54,960 bases of DNA, taken from Desulfovibrio legallii. Lineage in GTDB: Bacteria; Desulfobacterota; Desulfovibrionia; Desulfovibrionales; Desulfovibrionaceae. Position 1 is the first letter of the stretch, and every line of letters begins with the position of its first letter. Shown here in pieces: positions 25,076-34,422 of this stretch. A program made the position numbers and the translations under genes. The stretch covers positions 2,349 through 57,308 of the forward strand of contig NZ_SIXC01000008.1 in NCBI RefSeq assembly GCF_004309735.1. Direction: 5' to 3'. The notes under the pieces are model-generated. The model saw only the letters and a list, made by a program, of their open reading frames with translations. It did no database searches and had not been told where the DNA came from.

Positions 25076-25421
25076 GCGTCTTTTTGCGGTTTGGACTGCG
25101 TCAAACTCGGTGGCGCGCCTTGGTCATATAGGTGGACTATACTCCCTGCGGCGCTCCACCGGTTTTCCTTGCCAAACCACAAAAATCTCGCAATTTTTCC
25201 AAAGGAAGGGGAGAAATCGGCACGGGCGTCTTTTTGCGGTTTGGACTGCGTCAAACTCGGTGGCGCGCCTTGGTCATATAGGTGGACTCTGCTCCCTGCG
25301 GCGCTCTACCGGTTTTCCTTGCCAAACCACAAAAATCTCGCAATTTTTCCAAAGGAAGGGGAGAAATCGGCACGGGCGTCTTCTTGCGGTTTGGGCTGCG
25401 TCAAACTCGGTGGCGCGCCTT
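25076..25421 (+). repeat. 150-bp tandem repeat, two full copies and one partial
   Basis: Copies at 25076-25225 and 25226-25375 differ at three positions; a third partial copy (25376-25421) matches for 46 bases with two differences, then diverges at the end of cgcgcctt. The unit is exactly 50 codons long, so all reading frames repeat too, giving open frames on both strands (for example VARLGHIGGLYSLRR on plus). No ribosome site or recognisable domain is present and I do not call a gene. The very recent duplication suggests slippage or recombination. Confidence 0.85.
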
Positions 25422-25539
25422 TTGAGCTCTGGTTCGGTCGGGATCGGGGCGACCCTCTGGGCATTCCCGTCCGCCTATCCTGTACCCTGGTACGTCTGTG
25501 GCGTGCCCTGAGGAAGTAAAAATTTTAGGGGGTGGGGGC

Positions 25540-25581
25540 GTGGGGGAGGCGACCCTTTTGCAAAAAGGGGCCCTCCCCCAC
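25540..25581. promoter_or_regulatory. long hairpin in the dxr leader
   Basis: Outer arms GTGGGGGAG (25540-25548) and CTCCCCCAC (25573-25581) with inner CCCTTTT (25553-25559) and AAAAGGG (25563-25569). It ends 31 bp before the dxr start. It could terminate upstream readthrough or protect the dxr transcript; there is no downstream U-run. Confidence 0.5.
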
Positions 25582-25612
25582 AAAATCCCCTCCGCCCCAC
25601 TGGACGCAACCT

Positions 25613-26944
25613 ATGACGACACTCTGGCCGGGCCGCGGCGGCCCGCAGGTTGATTACATTTCCGGCCCGCCTTCGGCGGCGTGGTGCGATGCTTGGCCGC
25701 GGCGGCTGGTCTTGCTGGGCTCCACGGGCTCCATCGGGGGCAGCGCCCTGGCGGTGGTGGAACGGCATCCGGACTTGCTGCGGGTGGTGGGGCTTTCGTG
25801 CGCGCGCAATGTGCAGAAGCTGGCAACCCAGGCCGTGCGCTGGCGGCCGGGATACCTGGCGGTGCTGGACGCGGCGGCGGCGGACGCGCTGCGAACGCTG
25901 TTGCCGACGGACTACACTCCGCACATTCTGATCGGACGCGAAGGCTACGCCGCTTTGGCGGCCCTGCCCGAGGCAGACGCCGTGCTCTCGGCCCAGGTGG
26001 GGGCCGCAGGGCTGTCGGGCACGCTGGCCGCGGCCCTGGCGGGCAAGGTCATCTGCCTGGCCAACAAGGAATCGCTGGTTTTGGCCGGGGATCTGCTGCG
26101 GCGGGTCTGCGCGGGCAGCGGCGCGGTTATCCTGCCCGTGGATTCGGAGCACAACGCCATTTTTCAGTGCCTGGCTGGGCGCGGACAGGACGTGGACCGG
26201 CTCATTCTGACGGCTTCGGGCGGTCCTTTTCGCGGCTGGACGGCCGAACGGCTGGCCCAGGTCCGGCCGGAGCAGGCCCTCAAGCACCCCAACTGGAGCA
26301 TGGGGGCCAAGATCACGGTGGATTCGGCCACGCTCATGAACAAGGGGCTGGAGGTCATCGAGGCCTTTCATCTTTACGGAGCGCCGGTGGAGCGCATCGA
26401 CGTGCTGGTGCACCCGCAGTCGGTGGTGCATTCGCTGGTGCAGTTCAGGGACGGCGGCCAGCTGGCCCAGCTGGGCACGCCGGACATGCGCCTGCCCATT
26501 GCCCATTGCCTGCTCTGGCCGCGCTGTGAAGCCGGAGACGTGCCGCCGCCGGACCTGACGCGCACGCCGCTGACCTTTGAGCGGCCTGATGTGGCGGCCT
26601 TTCCCTGCCTGGACCTGGCGCGGCGGGCGTTGGCCGGGCGCGGCGGGCGCTGCGTGGCGCTCAACGCGGCCAACGAGGCAGCGGTGGAGCTGTTTCTGCA
26701 CGGAAACTGCGGTTTTACAGATATTCCCCGGCTCATTGCCGCCGTGCTGCAGGCCCACGAGGCCGAACACCCCGGACACGAATCTTTCTGCGCGCCAGAG
26801 GCGGTCATATCCGCTCCCGGCGCGTCCACGCCTGCCGCCCTGACGCGGGAGGCCCATACCCTGGCGGCACGGCTGGAAGAGCTGGACCGCCTGAGCCGCG
26901 AGCGGGTCCGTGCCTTGGCCCGCCCCGGAGGATGCCTGTGCTGA
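25613..26944 (+). CDS. dxr: 1-deoxy-D-xylulose 5-phosphate reductoisomerase
   Basis: The product is 443 aa (family about 390-400); the extra length includes about 30 N-terminal residues and a Pro/Ala-rich segment near 390. It converts DXP to MEP in the non-mevalonate isoprenoid pathway with NADPH. Signatures: RRLVLLGSTGSIGGSA, CLANKESLVLAG, PVDSEHNAIFQ, TASGGPFRGW and WSMGAKITVDSATLMNKGLE. ATG 25613 lacks a clear ribosome site; an alternative start nearer the nucleotide-binding strand is possible. It overlaps rseP by about 7 bp. Confidence 0.94.
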   Translation: MTTLWPGRGGPQVDYISGPPSAAWCDAWPRRLVLLGSTGSIGGSALAVVERHPDLLRVVGLSCARNVQKLATQAVRWRPGYLAVLDAAAADALRTLLPTDYTPHILIGREGYAALAALPEADAVLSAQVGAAGLSGTLAAALAGKVICLANKESLVLAGDLLRRVCAGSGAVILPVDSEHNAIFQCLAGRGQDVDRLILTASGGPFRGWTAERLAQVRPEQALKHPNWSMGAKITVDSATLMNKGLEVIEAFHLYGAPVERIDVLVHPQSVVHSLVQFRDGGQLAQLGTPDMRLPIAHCLLWPRCEAGDVPPPDLTRTPLTFERPDVAAFPCLDLARRALAGRGGRCVALNAANEAAVELFLHGNCGFTDIPRLIAAVLQAHEAEHPGHESFCAPEAVISAPGASTPAALTREAHTLAARLEELDRLSRERVRALARPGGCLC

Positions 26945-28107
26945 CAACCGTTATTGCTGTGATCGTCGTTCTGGGTGGTCTGATCTTTTTTCACGAATTG
27001 GGACACTTTGCCGTGGCCAGAAGCCTGGGCATGGGGGTTTCCACCTTCTCTCTGGGTTTCGGCCCCAAAATCCTCAAATATAAGAAGGGCAAGACGGAAT
27101 ACGCCCTTTCGCTTGTCCCCCTGGGCGGTTATGTGGCTCTGGTGGGCGAGAGCGACGCCAACGAGATTCCCGACGGCTTTACCGAGCAGGAAAGTTTTGC
27201 CCTGCGTCCGGCCTGGCAGCGGCTGTTGGTGGTGGCGGCAGGGCCTGTGGCCAACGTGCTGCTGGCCTGGATTCTGTGCTGGATTATGGCCTGGGGCTGG
27301 GGCACGCCTGTGCTTCTGCCGCAGGTGGGCGGCGTGGTGGCGGAAAGCCCCGCCGCTCGGGCTGGTCTGGCCCCCGGCGACACCATCCTTTCCATTGACG
27401 GCCGGGCCGTGGACAGCTGGCAGGTCATGGCCGAGGCCATCAACCAGAGCGACGGCCGCACCCTGCACCTGGAAGTGCGGCGGCCGGACACAGCCCCCGA
27501 CCTTGCGCCCGCAGCTCCGGAAGCCGCAACCGCGCCCGACGGCCCAGACATGGCCGCAGGCGGCATGCGTCTCAGCCTGGAACTGACGCCGGAACGCGCC
27601 ACCCGCAAAACCATTTTTGGCGAAGAAGAAACCGCCTGGCTCATCGGCATCCGCAATTCCGGCGGCGTACGCCTGGTGGAGCACGGCTTTCTGGATGCGG
27701 CCAGCGCGGGCCTGAGCCAGACCGCTGAAATGGTTTCCCTGACCTGGCAAAGCCTGGTCAAACTGGTGGAGCGCGTGGTGCCCCTGGATCAGGTGGGCGG
27801 CCCCATCATGATCATGCAGATGGTGGGGCAGCAAGCGCAGCAGGGCCTGGCCGGGCTGCTGGCGCTTACGGCGCTCATCAGCATCAACCTGGGCATCCTC
27901 AACCTGCTGCCCATCCCCGTGCTGGACGGCGGGCAGATTTTCTTCTGCCTCTGGGAAATGCTCTTCCGCCGCCCCCTCAGCTCCAAGGTGCAGGAGTACG
28001 CCATGCGCGCTGGTCTGGCCCTGCTGGTGACCCTCATGCTGCTGGCCACCTACAACGACGTCTGGCGCATCCTTAAAAACACGGGCTGGTTCGGGAGCGG
28101 CTCATGA
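26938..28107 (+). CDS. rseP: RIP metalloprotease RseP
   Basis: The product is 389 aa. It is a site-2 protease of the inner membrane that cleaves anti-sigma factors in the envelope-stress response. The zinc site is FFHELGHF (HExxH, residues 19-23) and the second metal segment is LLPIPVLDGGQIFF. LGFGPKILKYKKG and SLVPLGGYV follow the active site, and one PDZ domain (VVAESPAARAGLAPGDTILSIDG) lies between. GTG 26938 is chosen over ATG 26932 because GGAGG (26927-26931) directly abuts the ATG but sits six bases from the GTG. It ends ATGA with tsaB. Confidence 0.94.
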   Translation: MLTTVIAVIVVLGGLIFFHELGHFAVARSLGMGVSTFSLGFGPKILKYKKGKTEYALSLVPLGGYVALVGESDANEIPDGFTEQESFALRPAWQRLLVVAAGPVANVLLAWILCWIMAWGWGTPVLLPQVGGVVAESPAARAGLAPGDTILSIDGRAVDSWQVMAEAINQSDGRTLHLEVRRPDTAPDLAPAAPEAATAPDGPDMAAGGMRLSLELTPERATRKTIFGEEETAWLIGIRNSGGVRLVEHGFLDAASAGLSQTAEMVSLTWQSLVKLVERVVPLDQVGGPIMIMQMVGQQAQQGLAGLLALTALISINLGILNLLPIPVLDGGQIFFCLWEMLFRRPLSSKVQEYAMRAGLALLVTLMLLATYNDVWRILKNTGWFGSGS

Positions 28108-28949
28108 CCACGGGCACCGGCCTGGAGCTCATCCTCAACGCCGCCGAAGGCGCGCTGCAGATGGTGGTGACGGAGGACGAAACCCTGCTCTGCGCCCAGG
28201 AATGGCGCCGCCCAGAACGAGCCACGGAAATTCTGGCCCCGGCCCTGCGCCATATCTGCGCCGCCCTGGATTTGCGCCTGGCGGATTTTCGCCGCCTGGC
28301 CTGCGTGCGCGGGCCAGGCTCTTTTACCGGCATCCGCCTGGTGCTGGCCACGGCCGCGGCCCTGCGCCGCACGGGGCAGGTGCGGCTGGCGGGCCTGGAC
28401 TACCTGCAGGCCCTGGCCGCCACCCTGGCTGTGGATAGGGGCGTGCTTTACGGCGCGCCCATCTGGGTGCTGACCCACGCCCGCCGCAACCTGGTGCACT
28501 GCCAGCCCTACCGCAGCTACGGCCCGCTGATTCCGCCCCAGCCCCTGCGCCCTGTGGACCTCTGCACACCGGAGGCCGCCGCCCAACGCATCGCCCAGAG
28601 CCGTACCGAACCCCTGCCGCCCGGCACGGACCCCGCCCCCCGCGTCTGGGTCTGTGGCAGCGGCCTTATCCGCAACGCCCCCCTGGCCGACGCCCTGCAA
28701 ACAGCCACAGACGCCCCCGGCTTGCCCGTAAGCGCGCTGCCGGACCTGACCTGTCCTTCCGTAACGGCCCTGCGCCTGCTGGCCCGCCACGGCGACTACT
28801 TTGCCAAGGACGTGGAACCCCTCTATGTGCGCCCCTGCGACGCCGTGGAAAATCTCCCCGGCCTGGCCCCGCGCCTGGGCCTCGACCCCGCCACCGCCGT
28901 AACCTCCCTGGCAGAAAAGCTGGACCGTGCCCCGCAAAGCGAAATCTGA
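28104..28949 (+). CDS. tsaB: tRNA threonylcarbamoyladenosine biosynthesis protein TsaB
   Basis: The product is 281 aa. TsaB is the non-catalytic ASKHA-fold partner of TsaD needed for t6A37 modification of tRNAs. The opening ELILNAAEGALQMVV resembles the family beta-hairpin, and the diagnostic stretch is VRGPGSFTGIRLVLATAAAL. The C-terminal half is longer and more divergent than in E. coli TsaB (231 aa). The start overlaps the rseP stop (ATGA). It is the last gene of the plus-strand run. Confidence 0.88.
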   Translation: MTTGTGLELILNAAEGALQMVVTEDETLLCAQEWRRPERATEILAPALRHICAALDLRLADFRRLACVRGPGSFTGIRLVLATAAALRRTGQVRLAGLDYLQALAATLAVDRGVLYGAPIWVLTHARRNLVHCQPYRSYGPLIPPQPLRPVDLCTPEAAAQRIAQSRTEPLPPGTDPAPRVWVCGSGLIRNAPLADALQTATDAPGLPVSALPDLTCPSVTALRLLARHGDYFAKDVEPLYVRPCDAVENLPGLAPRLGLDPATAVTSLAEKLDRAPQSEI

Positions 28950-28953
28950 AACT

Positions 28954-29155
28954 GGGGCAGTGCAACGTTGCAATGCTCTGACGGTTGCGTAAGCAGCCGC
29001 CCGCCGTGGAGGCGCAAGCGCAGCTTCAGCCGTTGCAACGCAGAAGGCTACGGATAAAGACCATACCGCTGTTTATTGGCGCGCTTAAGCGCTGGAACGC
29101 GCGTGCCGTAACCTTTGAATGCCTGTTCTCAAAGGTACTCTGCCCTGAGAAACGG
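28954..29155 (+). repeat. modular intergenic hairpin repeat, copy D
   Basis: It begins 5 bp after the tsaB stop with the alpha module (GCAGTGCAAC/GTTGCAATGC, one mismatch; then GACGGTTGCGTAAGCAGCC), the block CGCAGCTTCAGCCGTTGCAACGCAG, GCGCTTAAGCGCTGGAACGC, and the beta module (GTAACCTTTGAATGCC, TGTTCTCAAAGG). The order of blocks matches copy B' read on the minus strand. It fills the convergent gap between tsaB and the helicase gene. Confidence 0.75.
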
Positions 29156-29239
29156 CAAAAATTTTTGTGCGGAAAGGCGCTCTCGGGGACGCTTGCGCCC
29201 CCCAAGGACCCGCCCCGAAAAACCGGATAAAACCCGCCG

Positions 29240-32200
29240 TCAGTGACCGGTTGACTGCGCCATAAAGTCTACGGGCACCCGTACCGCTGCGCCGGCCTTG
29301 TTGCGGAAGAGCAGATAGCCCTGTTCCAGCCCGTAACGGTACAGCCGGTGGGTTATGTCCACGTCCTTGCGGCAGTAGCGGGCGATATCCTCCAGGCGGC
29401 CTTCCTTCCACCATTGCAGGGCCAGCAGACCGTTGGCGCTCTTGGGCTCCCCCAGAGTGGCCTGCCCCAGGTTATCCAGCGAAACCCGGTAATTGAGGGA
29501 CTGGTTCACCCGCTGCAGCAAATCCAGACTGGGCAGGCCGCGCAGCTCAAAGGGCGCAAAAGGCCGCAGCACGGCGTAGTCAAAACGCAGGCTGTTGAAG
29601 CCGATGACCAGGTGGGCGGCGCGCAGGCGCGCAAACAGGTCCGGCAGTTCCTCCTGCCGGTAGGTAAAAAAGTCGTCGGCCGCGCTGTCATAAGCCACGG
29701 CCACGCTCACCCCCATGCGGTCGGCCCGGTTCCAGCCGCCCACCTCCGCTGCGGAGCGACGGGTTTCCACGTCAAAAACCACATAGTGCGCGGGCGGGGC
29801 GCTCCGGACCGGGCCGGAATCGGCAGGCGCATCCGTCACAGCTATGGCGGCGGAGTTTTGGGGGCCAAGGGAGTCTGCAGGAGCGGTCATGGGAACCTCC
29901 GGGGCGGCTGTCGGGGATGTGGGGGCGAAAACGTCCGGCGTAAGACGGTCCGGGGCCGGGCTTATCCGCAAGGAGGCGGCCAGCCGATCGCCCTCGTCGC
30001 CGGGGGCCAGGGCCTGGCGCAACAGCTCCAGCGCGCCCTGCTTGCTGATGGGCCGGTTGCCGGAGCCGCACTTGGGCGAATGCACGCAAGAAGGGCAGCC
30101 GTCCTCGCAAGGGCAGGCGGCCACGGTTTTGCAGGTGGCTTCCAACAATTGCCGCGCATCGGGAAAGGCCTGGCGGGTGAGACCGGCGCCGCCGGGCAGA
30201 CCATCGTAAATAAACACCGCGGGCAGGCCCAACTGCGGGTGCAGGGGCGTGGATATGCCGCCGAAATCGTTGCGGTCCGCCATGATCAGCAGGGGCAGCA
30301 AACCAATAGCCGCGTGTTCCAGGGCGTGGATGGAACCCATAAAGTGCAGAAAGCGCTCTTCCAGATACGCGCGCAGCACGTCGGGAAAGACATACCAGAG
30401 GCCCTCAGTTTCAAAAACCTGCGGTGGCGCGTCCAGGGGTACGATGGTCAGCAGCCGGTTGCCTGACGTGCTGCGTTTTTCGTAGCCCGTAATGCGCTCC
30501 GTAATACGCAGCCGCCCCCGGCAGACCAGCACCCGGCCCAGGGAGCGGCGTTCTGTTTCTTCCAGGATATCCGTAGTCTTGTTCCCCCGCGTGCGGGTAA
30601 ACCAAGTCACTTTCTCCGGCCTGGCCCGGACCCGGCCGCGGGCCGTATCCAGCTCGGTAATAACGTAACTGCGGCCGTGGTGCAGGTAGACCGCGCCGGG
30701 GTGGGTTTCGCGCCAGGCGCGGAAGCCGTCCACCGTGCCGATGACATTGCCTTCTTCATCCTCAATGCAGCAGGTCTGGCCCGATCCGCGCAGGTCCACC
30801 AGGCGTTGCGGGCGCTTGCGGGCCGCCAGCAGCTGGTTGCCATCCGCCGTCCGCAACAAAAGCCCCCGGCCCAGCAGGTCGCGCGCCGCCTGCCGGGCCG
30901 CCGGGCCGCGCAGCAGGTCTTCGTCAAGGGTCAGGGGCAGTTCGGCGGCGGCGCATTCCAAATGCCGGGCCAGGATGACTTCATTATCCGGGTTGACCAC
31001 GGCCTTTTCCGGCGGGCGGCTGAAAAAATCCTCCGGATTGCGGGCAAAATACTGGTCCAGGGCGTCTTCGCCCGCCACCACGATGACGGCCGACTCCTGC
31101 TGCGCGCGGCCTACCCGCCCCCCGCGTTGCAGGGTGGCCATGACCGTGCCGGGGTACCCCACCAGAATGCAGACGTCCAGGCCGCCGATGTCGATGCCCA
31201 ACTCCAGCGCGCTGGTGCTGACCACGGCCAGCAGGTCGCCGGAAGCCATGCGCGCCTCGATGCGACGGCGCTCCTCCGGCAGAAAACCCGCCCGGTAGGC
31301 AGAAATGCGCTTGCCAAAGGCCCCGGATTGCCCGGCCCAAAGGCTGATGAGCTCAGTCATGCGCCGGGAGCGGCAGTAGACAATGGTGCGCAGGCCGCGG
31401 GCCAGAGCAGACTTGAGCAAACCGATGGCCGCTGTGGCCGGGCTCTGCTCCGGATTGAGAAACACAAAATGGCGCGGCCCCTGGGGCGCGCCGGACTGGT
31501 CAATGACCACAGGCGGCGCACCGCCCACGCCTTGTACGCCGCCCGTGCCCGTGAGCGCGGCGGCCAGTTCGCCGGGATTGCCCACCGTAGCCGTGCAGAG
31601 CGCGTACACGGGCCGCGCCCCGTAGCGCTCGGCCAGACGGTTGAGCCGCCGAAAAACCTGGGCCATGTGCGCGCCAAACACGCCCCGGTAGGTGTGGGCC
31701 TCGTCCACCACCACAAAGCTCAGCCCGGCCAGAAAAGCCGCCCACTGCTCGTGGTGGGGCAAAATGCCCAGGTGGAGCATTTCTGGATTGCTGATGAGCA
31801 CGGCGGGCGGGTCGCGCCGGATTTTGCGCCGGGCGTAGTCGCTGGTGTCGCCGTCGTACAGAGCGGCCCTGGGGCGGACTTCGGGCGGCCAGGCGGCGGC
31901 CAGGGCGTTAAAGCCGGCCAGCTGGTCCTGGGCCAGGGCCTTGAGCGGAAACAGGTACAGGGCGCGGGCGTCGGGGTCCGCCAGGCAGCGCTCCAGCACG
32001 GGCAGGTTGTAGATCAGACTTTTGCCGCTGGCCGTGGGCGTGGCCGCCACAATGGAATGCCCGGCGCGCAGATGGTCTGTAGCCAGGGCCTGATGGCTGT
32101 ATAGCCCGCCAAGGCCGCGCTCCGCCAGCAGTTTGGCGATGGCTGCGGGCCAGGGCAGGCGCGTGGGCGCATAAACTGCCGGCACGGCGGGCAGCAGGCG

Positions 32201-32269
32201 GTGGCAGGTCACCTGTGCGCCCAGGGTGGGCGAGGCCAGCAGGGCGGCCATATAGTCGGCCACAGACAC
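29240..32269 (-). CDS. DEAD/DEAH-box helicase (YprA/DUF1998 type) fused to an RNase H-like exonuclease domain (YprB type)
   Basis: The product is 1009 aa. Superfamily 2 helicase motifs: ATPTASGKS (residues 76-84), VVDEAHTYRGVFG (about 188), SALELGIDIGGLD and LQRGGRVGRAQQ. The DUF1998 region ends in a cysteine cluster (CPCEDGCPSCVHSPKCG, near 725) typical of YprA/Hrq1-like helicases. A linker (about 770-825) leads to a DnaQ/RNase H-like domain: YVVFDVETRRS (about 830), VIGFNSLRFDY, SLDLLQ and YCRKDVDITHRLY. In B. subtilis YprA and YprB are separate neighbours; here they are one chain. GTG 32269 has GGAG six bases upstream and lies 2 bp after the acyltransferase stop. The role is inferred as DNA repair. 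Confidence 0.88.
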   Translation of the reverse strand: MSVADYMAALLASPTLGAQVTCHRLLPAVPAVYAPTRLPWPAAIAKLLAERGLGGLYSHQALATDHLRAGHSIVAATPTASGKSLIYNLPVLERCLADPDARALYLFPLKALAQDQLAGFNALAAAWPPEVRPRAALYDGDTSDYARRKIRRDPPAVLISNPEMLHLGILPHHEQWAAFLAGLSFVVVDEAHTYRGVFGAHMAQVFRRLNRLAERYGARPVYALCTATVGNPGELAAALTGTGGVQGVGGAPPVVIDQSGAPQGPRHFVFLNPEQSPATAAIGLLKSALARGLRTIVYCRSRRMTELISLWAGQSGAFGKRISAYRAGFLPEERRRIEARMASGDLLAVVSTSALELGIDIGGLDVCILVGYPGTVMATLQRGGRVGRAQQESAVIVVAGEDALDQYFARNPEDFFSRPPEKAVVNPDNEVILARHLECAAAELPLTLDEDLLRGPAARQAARDLLGRGLLLRTADGNQLLAARKRPQRLVDLRGSGQTCCIEDEEGNVIGTVDGFRAWRETHPGAVYLHHGRSYVITELDTARGRVRARPEKVTWFTRTRGNKTTDILEETERRSLGRVLVCRGRLRITERITGYEKRSTSGNRLLTIVPLDAPPQVFETEGLWYVFPDVLRAYLEERFLHFMGSIHALEHAAIGLLPLLIMADRNDFGGISTPLHPQLGLPAVFIYDGLPGGAGLTRQAFPDARQLLEATCKTVAACPCEDGCPSCVHSPKCGSGNRPISKQGALELLRQALAPGDEGDRLAASLRISPAPDRLTPDVFAPTSPTAAPEVPMTAPADSLGPQNSAAIAVTDAPADSGPVRSAPPAHYVVFDVETRRSAAEVGGWNRADRMGVSVAVAYDSAADDFFTYRQEELPDLFARLRAAHLVIGFNSLRFDYAVLRPFAPFELRGLPSLDLLQRVNQSLNYRVSLDNLGQATLGEPKSANGLLALQWWKEGRLEDIARYCRKDVDITHRLYRYGLEQGYLLFRNKAGAAVRVPVDFMAQSTGH

Positions 32270-32271
32270 GG

Positions 32272-32967
32272 TCAGCTCCGCGCGGCGGCATCCCGCGCCG
32301 CAGCGTCCTCCGGCCCTAGGCGGCGCAGCACGCGGGCGGGCGCGCCCGCAGCCAGGCAATAGGGCGGCACGTCACGGCTGACCACGCTGCCCGCGCCCAC
32401 CAGCGCGCCTTCGCCAATGCGCACGCCCTTGAGCACAATGCAGTTCAGGCCCAGCCAGGCGTAGTCGCCAATGAACACGGGCGCGTCGCGCTCCAGGCCA
32501 GGCTCCGTGGCGCGGGCTTCGGGCGGCCAGGGCGCGTGAAAATCCGCGTCCACAATGATGCAGTTGGGCCCCAGCAGCGCCTGCCGACCGATATGGATGG
32601 TTTGCGAGCGCGCCGTGACGGACGTGCCGCTCAGCTGCGCGCCTTCCCCTATATGGATGCGCGCGCCCGGCCCAAAGGTCCGGAGTCTGGTGGGCGCGGC
32701 CAGGGTGGCCGCCGTGGCCCGTCGCCAGGACGAAATAATGCTGACCCCGGCCCCGATGCGGATTTCGCTGCCGGGCCAGCGCATGAGGCCCACCGGGCCG
32801 TGGGCCGTCACTCCCGGCCCCAGGGTCACGCCCAGAAGCCGCGCCTTGCAGCGCAGCCGCAGGGTGCCCCAGGCCAGCCCGCCGCAGCGCAGGGCCTGCA
32901 GACTCAGGTAACTGATGATATTGGCGGGGCTGAGGCCCCGTTCCAGAGCTTTGCGCAAAAAATCCAT
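32272..32967 (-). CDS. hexapeptide-repeat (left-handed beta-helix) acyltransferase
   Basis: The product is 231 aa. Hexapeptide turns are seen through the middle and C-terminal half (IRIGAGVSI, IHIGEGAQL, IHIGRQALLGPNCIIVD, VFIGDYAWLGLNCIVLKGV, IGEGALVGAGSVV). AGAPARVLRRL ends the domain as in WbbJ/CatB-type O-acetyltransferases. The substrate is probably a sugar or glycan; this is not readable. ATG 32967 has GGAAG upstream, better than the TTG at 32988. It is read just ahead of the helicase gene on the same strand. Confidence 0.85.
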   Translation of the reverse strand: MDFLRKALERGLSPANIISYLSLQALRCGGLAWGTLRLRCKARLLGVTLGPGVTAHGPVGLMRWPGSEIRIGAGVSIISSWRRATAATLAAPTRLRTFGPGARIHIGEGAQLSGTSVTARSQTIHIGRQALLGPNCIIVDADFHAPWPPEARATEPGLERDAPVFIGDYAWLGLNCIVLKGVRIGEGALVGAGSVVSRDVPPYCLAAGAPARVLRRLGPEDAAARDAAARS

Positions 32968-33135
32968 GGCGGTCTTCCGGTTTGGCAAGGGGCGTGGAAA
33001 GACCCCACGCCCCCGAAAGGAGGATGTGCCCGCGCCCGGTGCGGTCGGGAGCGGGCTTGCACCCGGCGCAGCCCGTCAACGCCGTGTGCACGGCGGACCG
33101 GATGCGGCCGGCGCAAAGATTGCCGGTTGCGGCCT

Positions 33136-34422
33136 TCAGCGCTTGTCGATGACGCGCTTGGACTTGCTGAAGGTGCGCGGCAGGCTGGCGTAGTCCGTGA
33201 CGCACACGCTCACCCTGGCCAGCAGGGCCTTGTGCAGACGGGTTTCCAGCGCCTGGGCCAGGGCCGCGTCATTGCCGCCGGTCTGGCCCTGGCCGCGCTC
33301 CACGGTCAGGGTCATGTGGTCCAGGGCGCGTTCATCGCGCACCAGCTCCACCTGATACTCGCCGCCCAGTTCGTGGAACTGGCTGATGACCTCCATGAGC
33401 TGGCCGGGGTAAATATTGACGCCCCGGTAGATGAGCATATCGTCCGAGCGGCCCAGAATACGGTCGTGCATGGGCATGGAAAGCCCGCAGGAGCAAGACC
33501 GGGGCAGCAGGCGGCAAAGGTCGTGAGTGCGGTAGCGCAGCAGGGGGGCGGCTTCTTTGCACAGGCTGGTGACCACCATTTCGCCCACCTGCCCTTCCGG
33601 TACGGGCTGGAGCGTGGCCGGGTCCACCACTTCAATGATAAAAAGGTCCGCCCAGTAGTGCAGGCCCTCGTGGGCGTCGCAGTCAATGGCCGTGCCCGGG
33701 CCGTACATTTCAGTCATGCCGGCGATGTCAAAACAGCCCTCCAAGCCCAGCTTGTCCACAATGGCCGTGCGCATCTTGACGCTGTGCGCCTCGGAACCGC
33801 AGACCATGCGGCGCAGACGGATATTTTTACGGATGCCCGCGCGTTCCACCTCTTCTGCCAGCAAAAGGGCCATGGAGGCCGTGGCCGTAAAGCCCGTTGC
33901 CCCCATATCCTGCAAAAGCTGCAAATGCATCTCCAGGTTGCCCGGCCCCACAGGCACGGTGAGCATGCCCAGGCGTTCGCTGCCGGCCTGAAAGCCCGCG
34001 CCTGCCGTCCACAGGCCGTAGCCCACGGCCAGCTGCATGCGGTCCTGCGGGGTAAAGCCCGCCAGCTCAAAACAGCGGGCGATCTGCAGGCTGAACATGT
34101 CCACATCTCTGGCTGTGTAGGCCAGAATTTTGCGCTTGCCCGTGGTGCCGCTGGAGGCGTGGATGCGCACCACCTCTTCGGGCGGCACACAAAGCAAGGG
34201 CAAAGGATAGCCCGCACGCAGGTCGTCCACATCCACGGTGGGCAGGCGCGGCAGGTCTTCCAGCGTCAGGGGGGTATCGGGCGCGAGGCCGCAGGCCGCA
34301 AGGCGCGTGCGGTACTGCGGGCTTTTGAAAGCCTGCCGCAGGGTATAGCGCAGCCCTTCGGTCTGCTTTTTGCGGATTTCCTCAAAGCTCAACTGGGGAA
34401 TAAAGCGGTACGGCTTGCCCAC
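33136..34422 (-). CDS. paaK: phenylacetate-CoA ligase family protein
   Basis: The product is 428 aa, the family length. It activates an aryl acid with ATP and CoA. Signatures: HASSGTTGKRKILAYT (P-loop-like AMP-forming motif), YGLWTAGAGFQAGSERLG, GMTEMYGPG, RYRTHDLCRLL, and GRSDDMLIYRGVNIYPGQ. The start is GTG 34422 (VGKPYRFIPQ), with GGAGG nine bases upstream; a long open frame continues upstream without a ribosome site. In anaerobes such enzymes often act on aryl acids from amino-acid fermentation; no partner oxidoreductase is in the window. Confidence 0.9.
   Translation of the reverse strand: MGKPYRFIPQLSFEEIRKKQTEGLRYTLRQAFKSPQYRTRLAACGLAPDTPLTLEDLPRLPTVDVDDLRAGYPLPLLCVPPEEVVRIHASSGTTGKRKILAYTARDVDMFSLQIARCFELAGFTPQDRMQLAVGYGLWTAGAGFQAGSERLGMLTVPVGPGNLEMHLQLLQDMGATGFTATASMALLLAEEVERAGIRKNIRLRRMVCGSEAHSVKMRTAIVDKLGLEGCFDIAGMTEMYGPGTAIDCDAHEGLHYWADLFIIEVVDPATLQPVPEGQVGEMVVTSLCKEAAPLLRYRTHDLCRLLPRSCSCGLSMPMHDRILGRSDDMLIYRGVNIYPGQLMEVISQFHELGGEYQVELVRDERALDHMTLTVERGQGQTGGNDAALAQALETRLHKALLARVSVCVTDYASLPRTFSKSKRVIDKR

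Noticed and set aside
25076..25511. Open frames on both strands through the 150-bp repeat
   Set aside because: They follow from the unit length being a multiple of three. There is no ribosome site and no domain.
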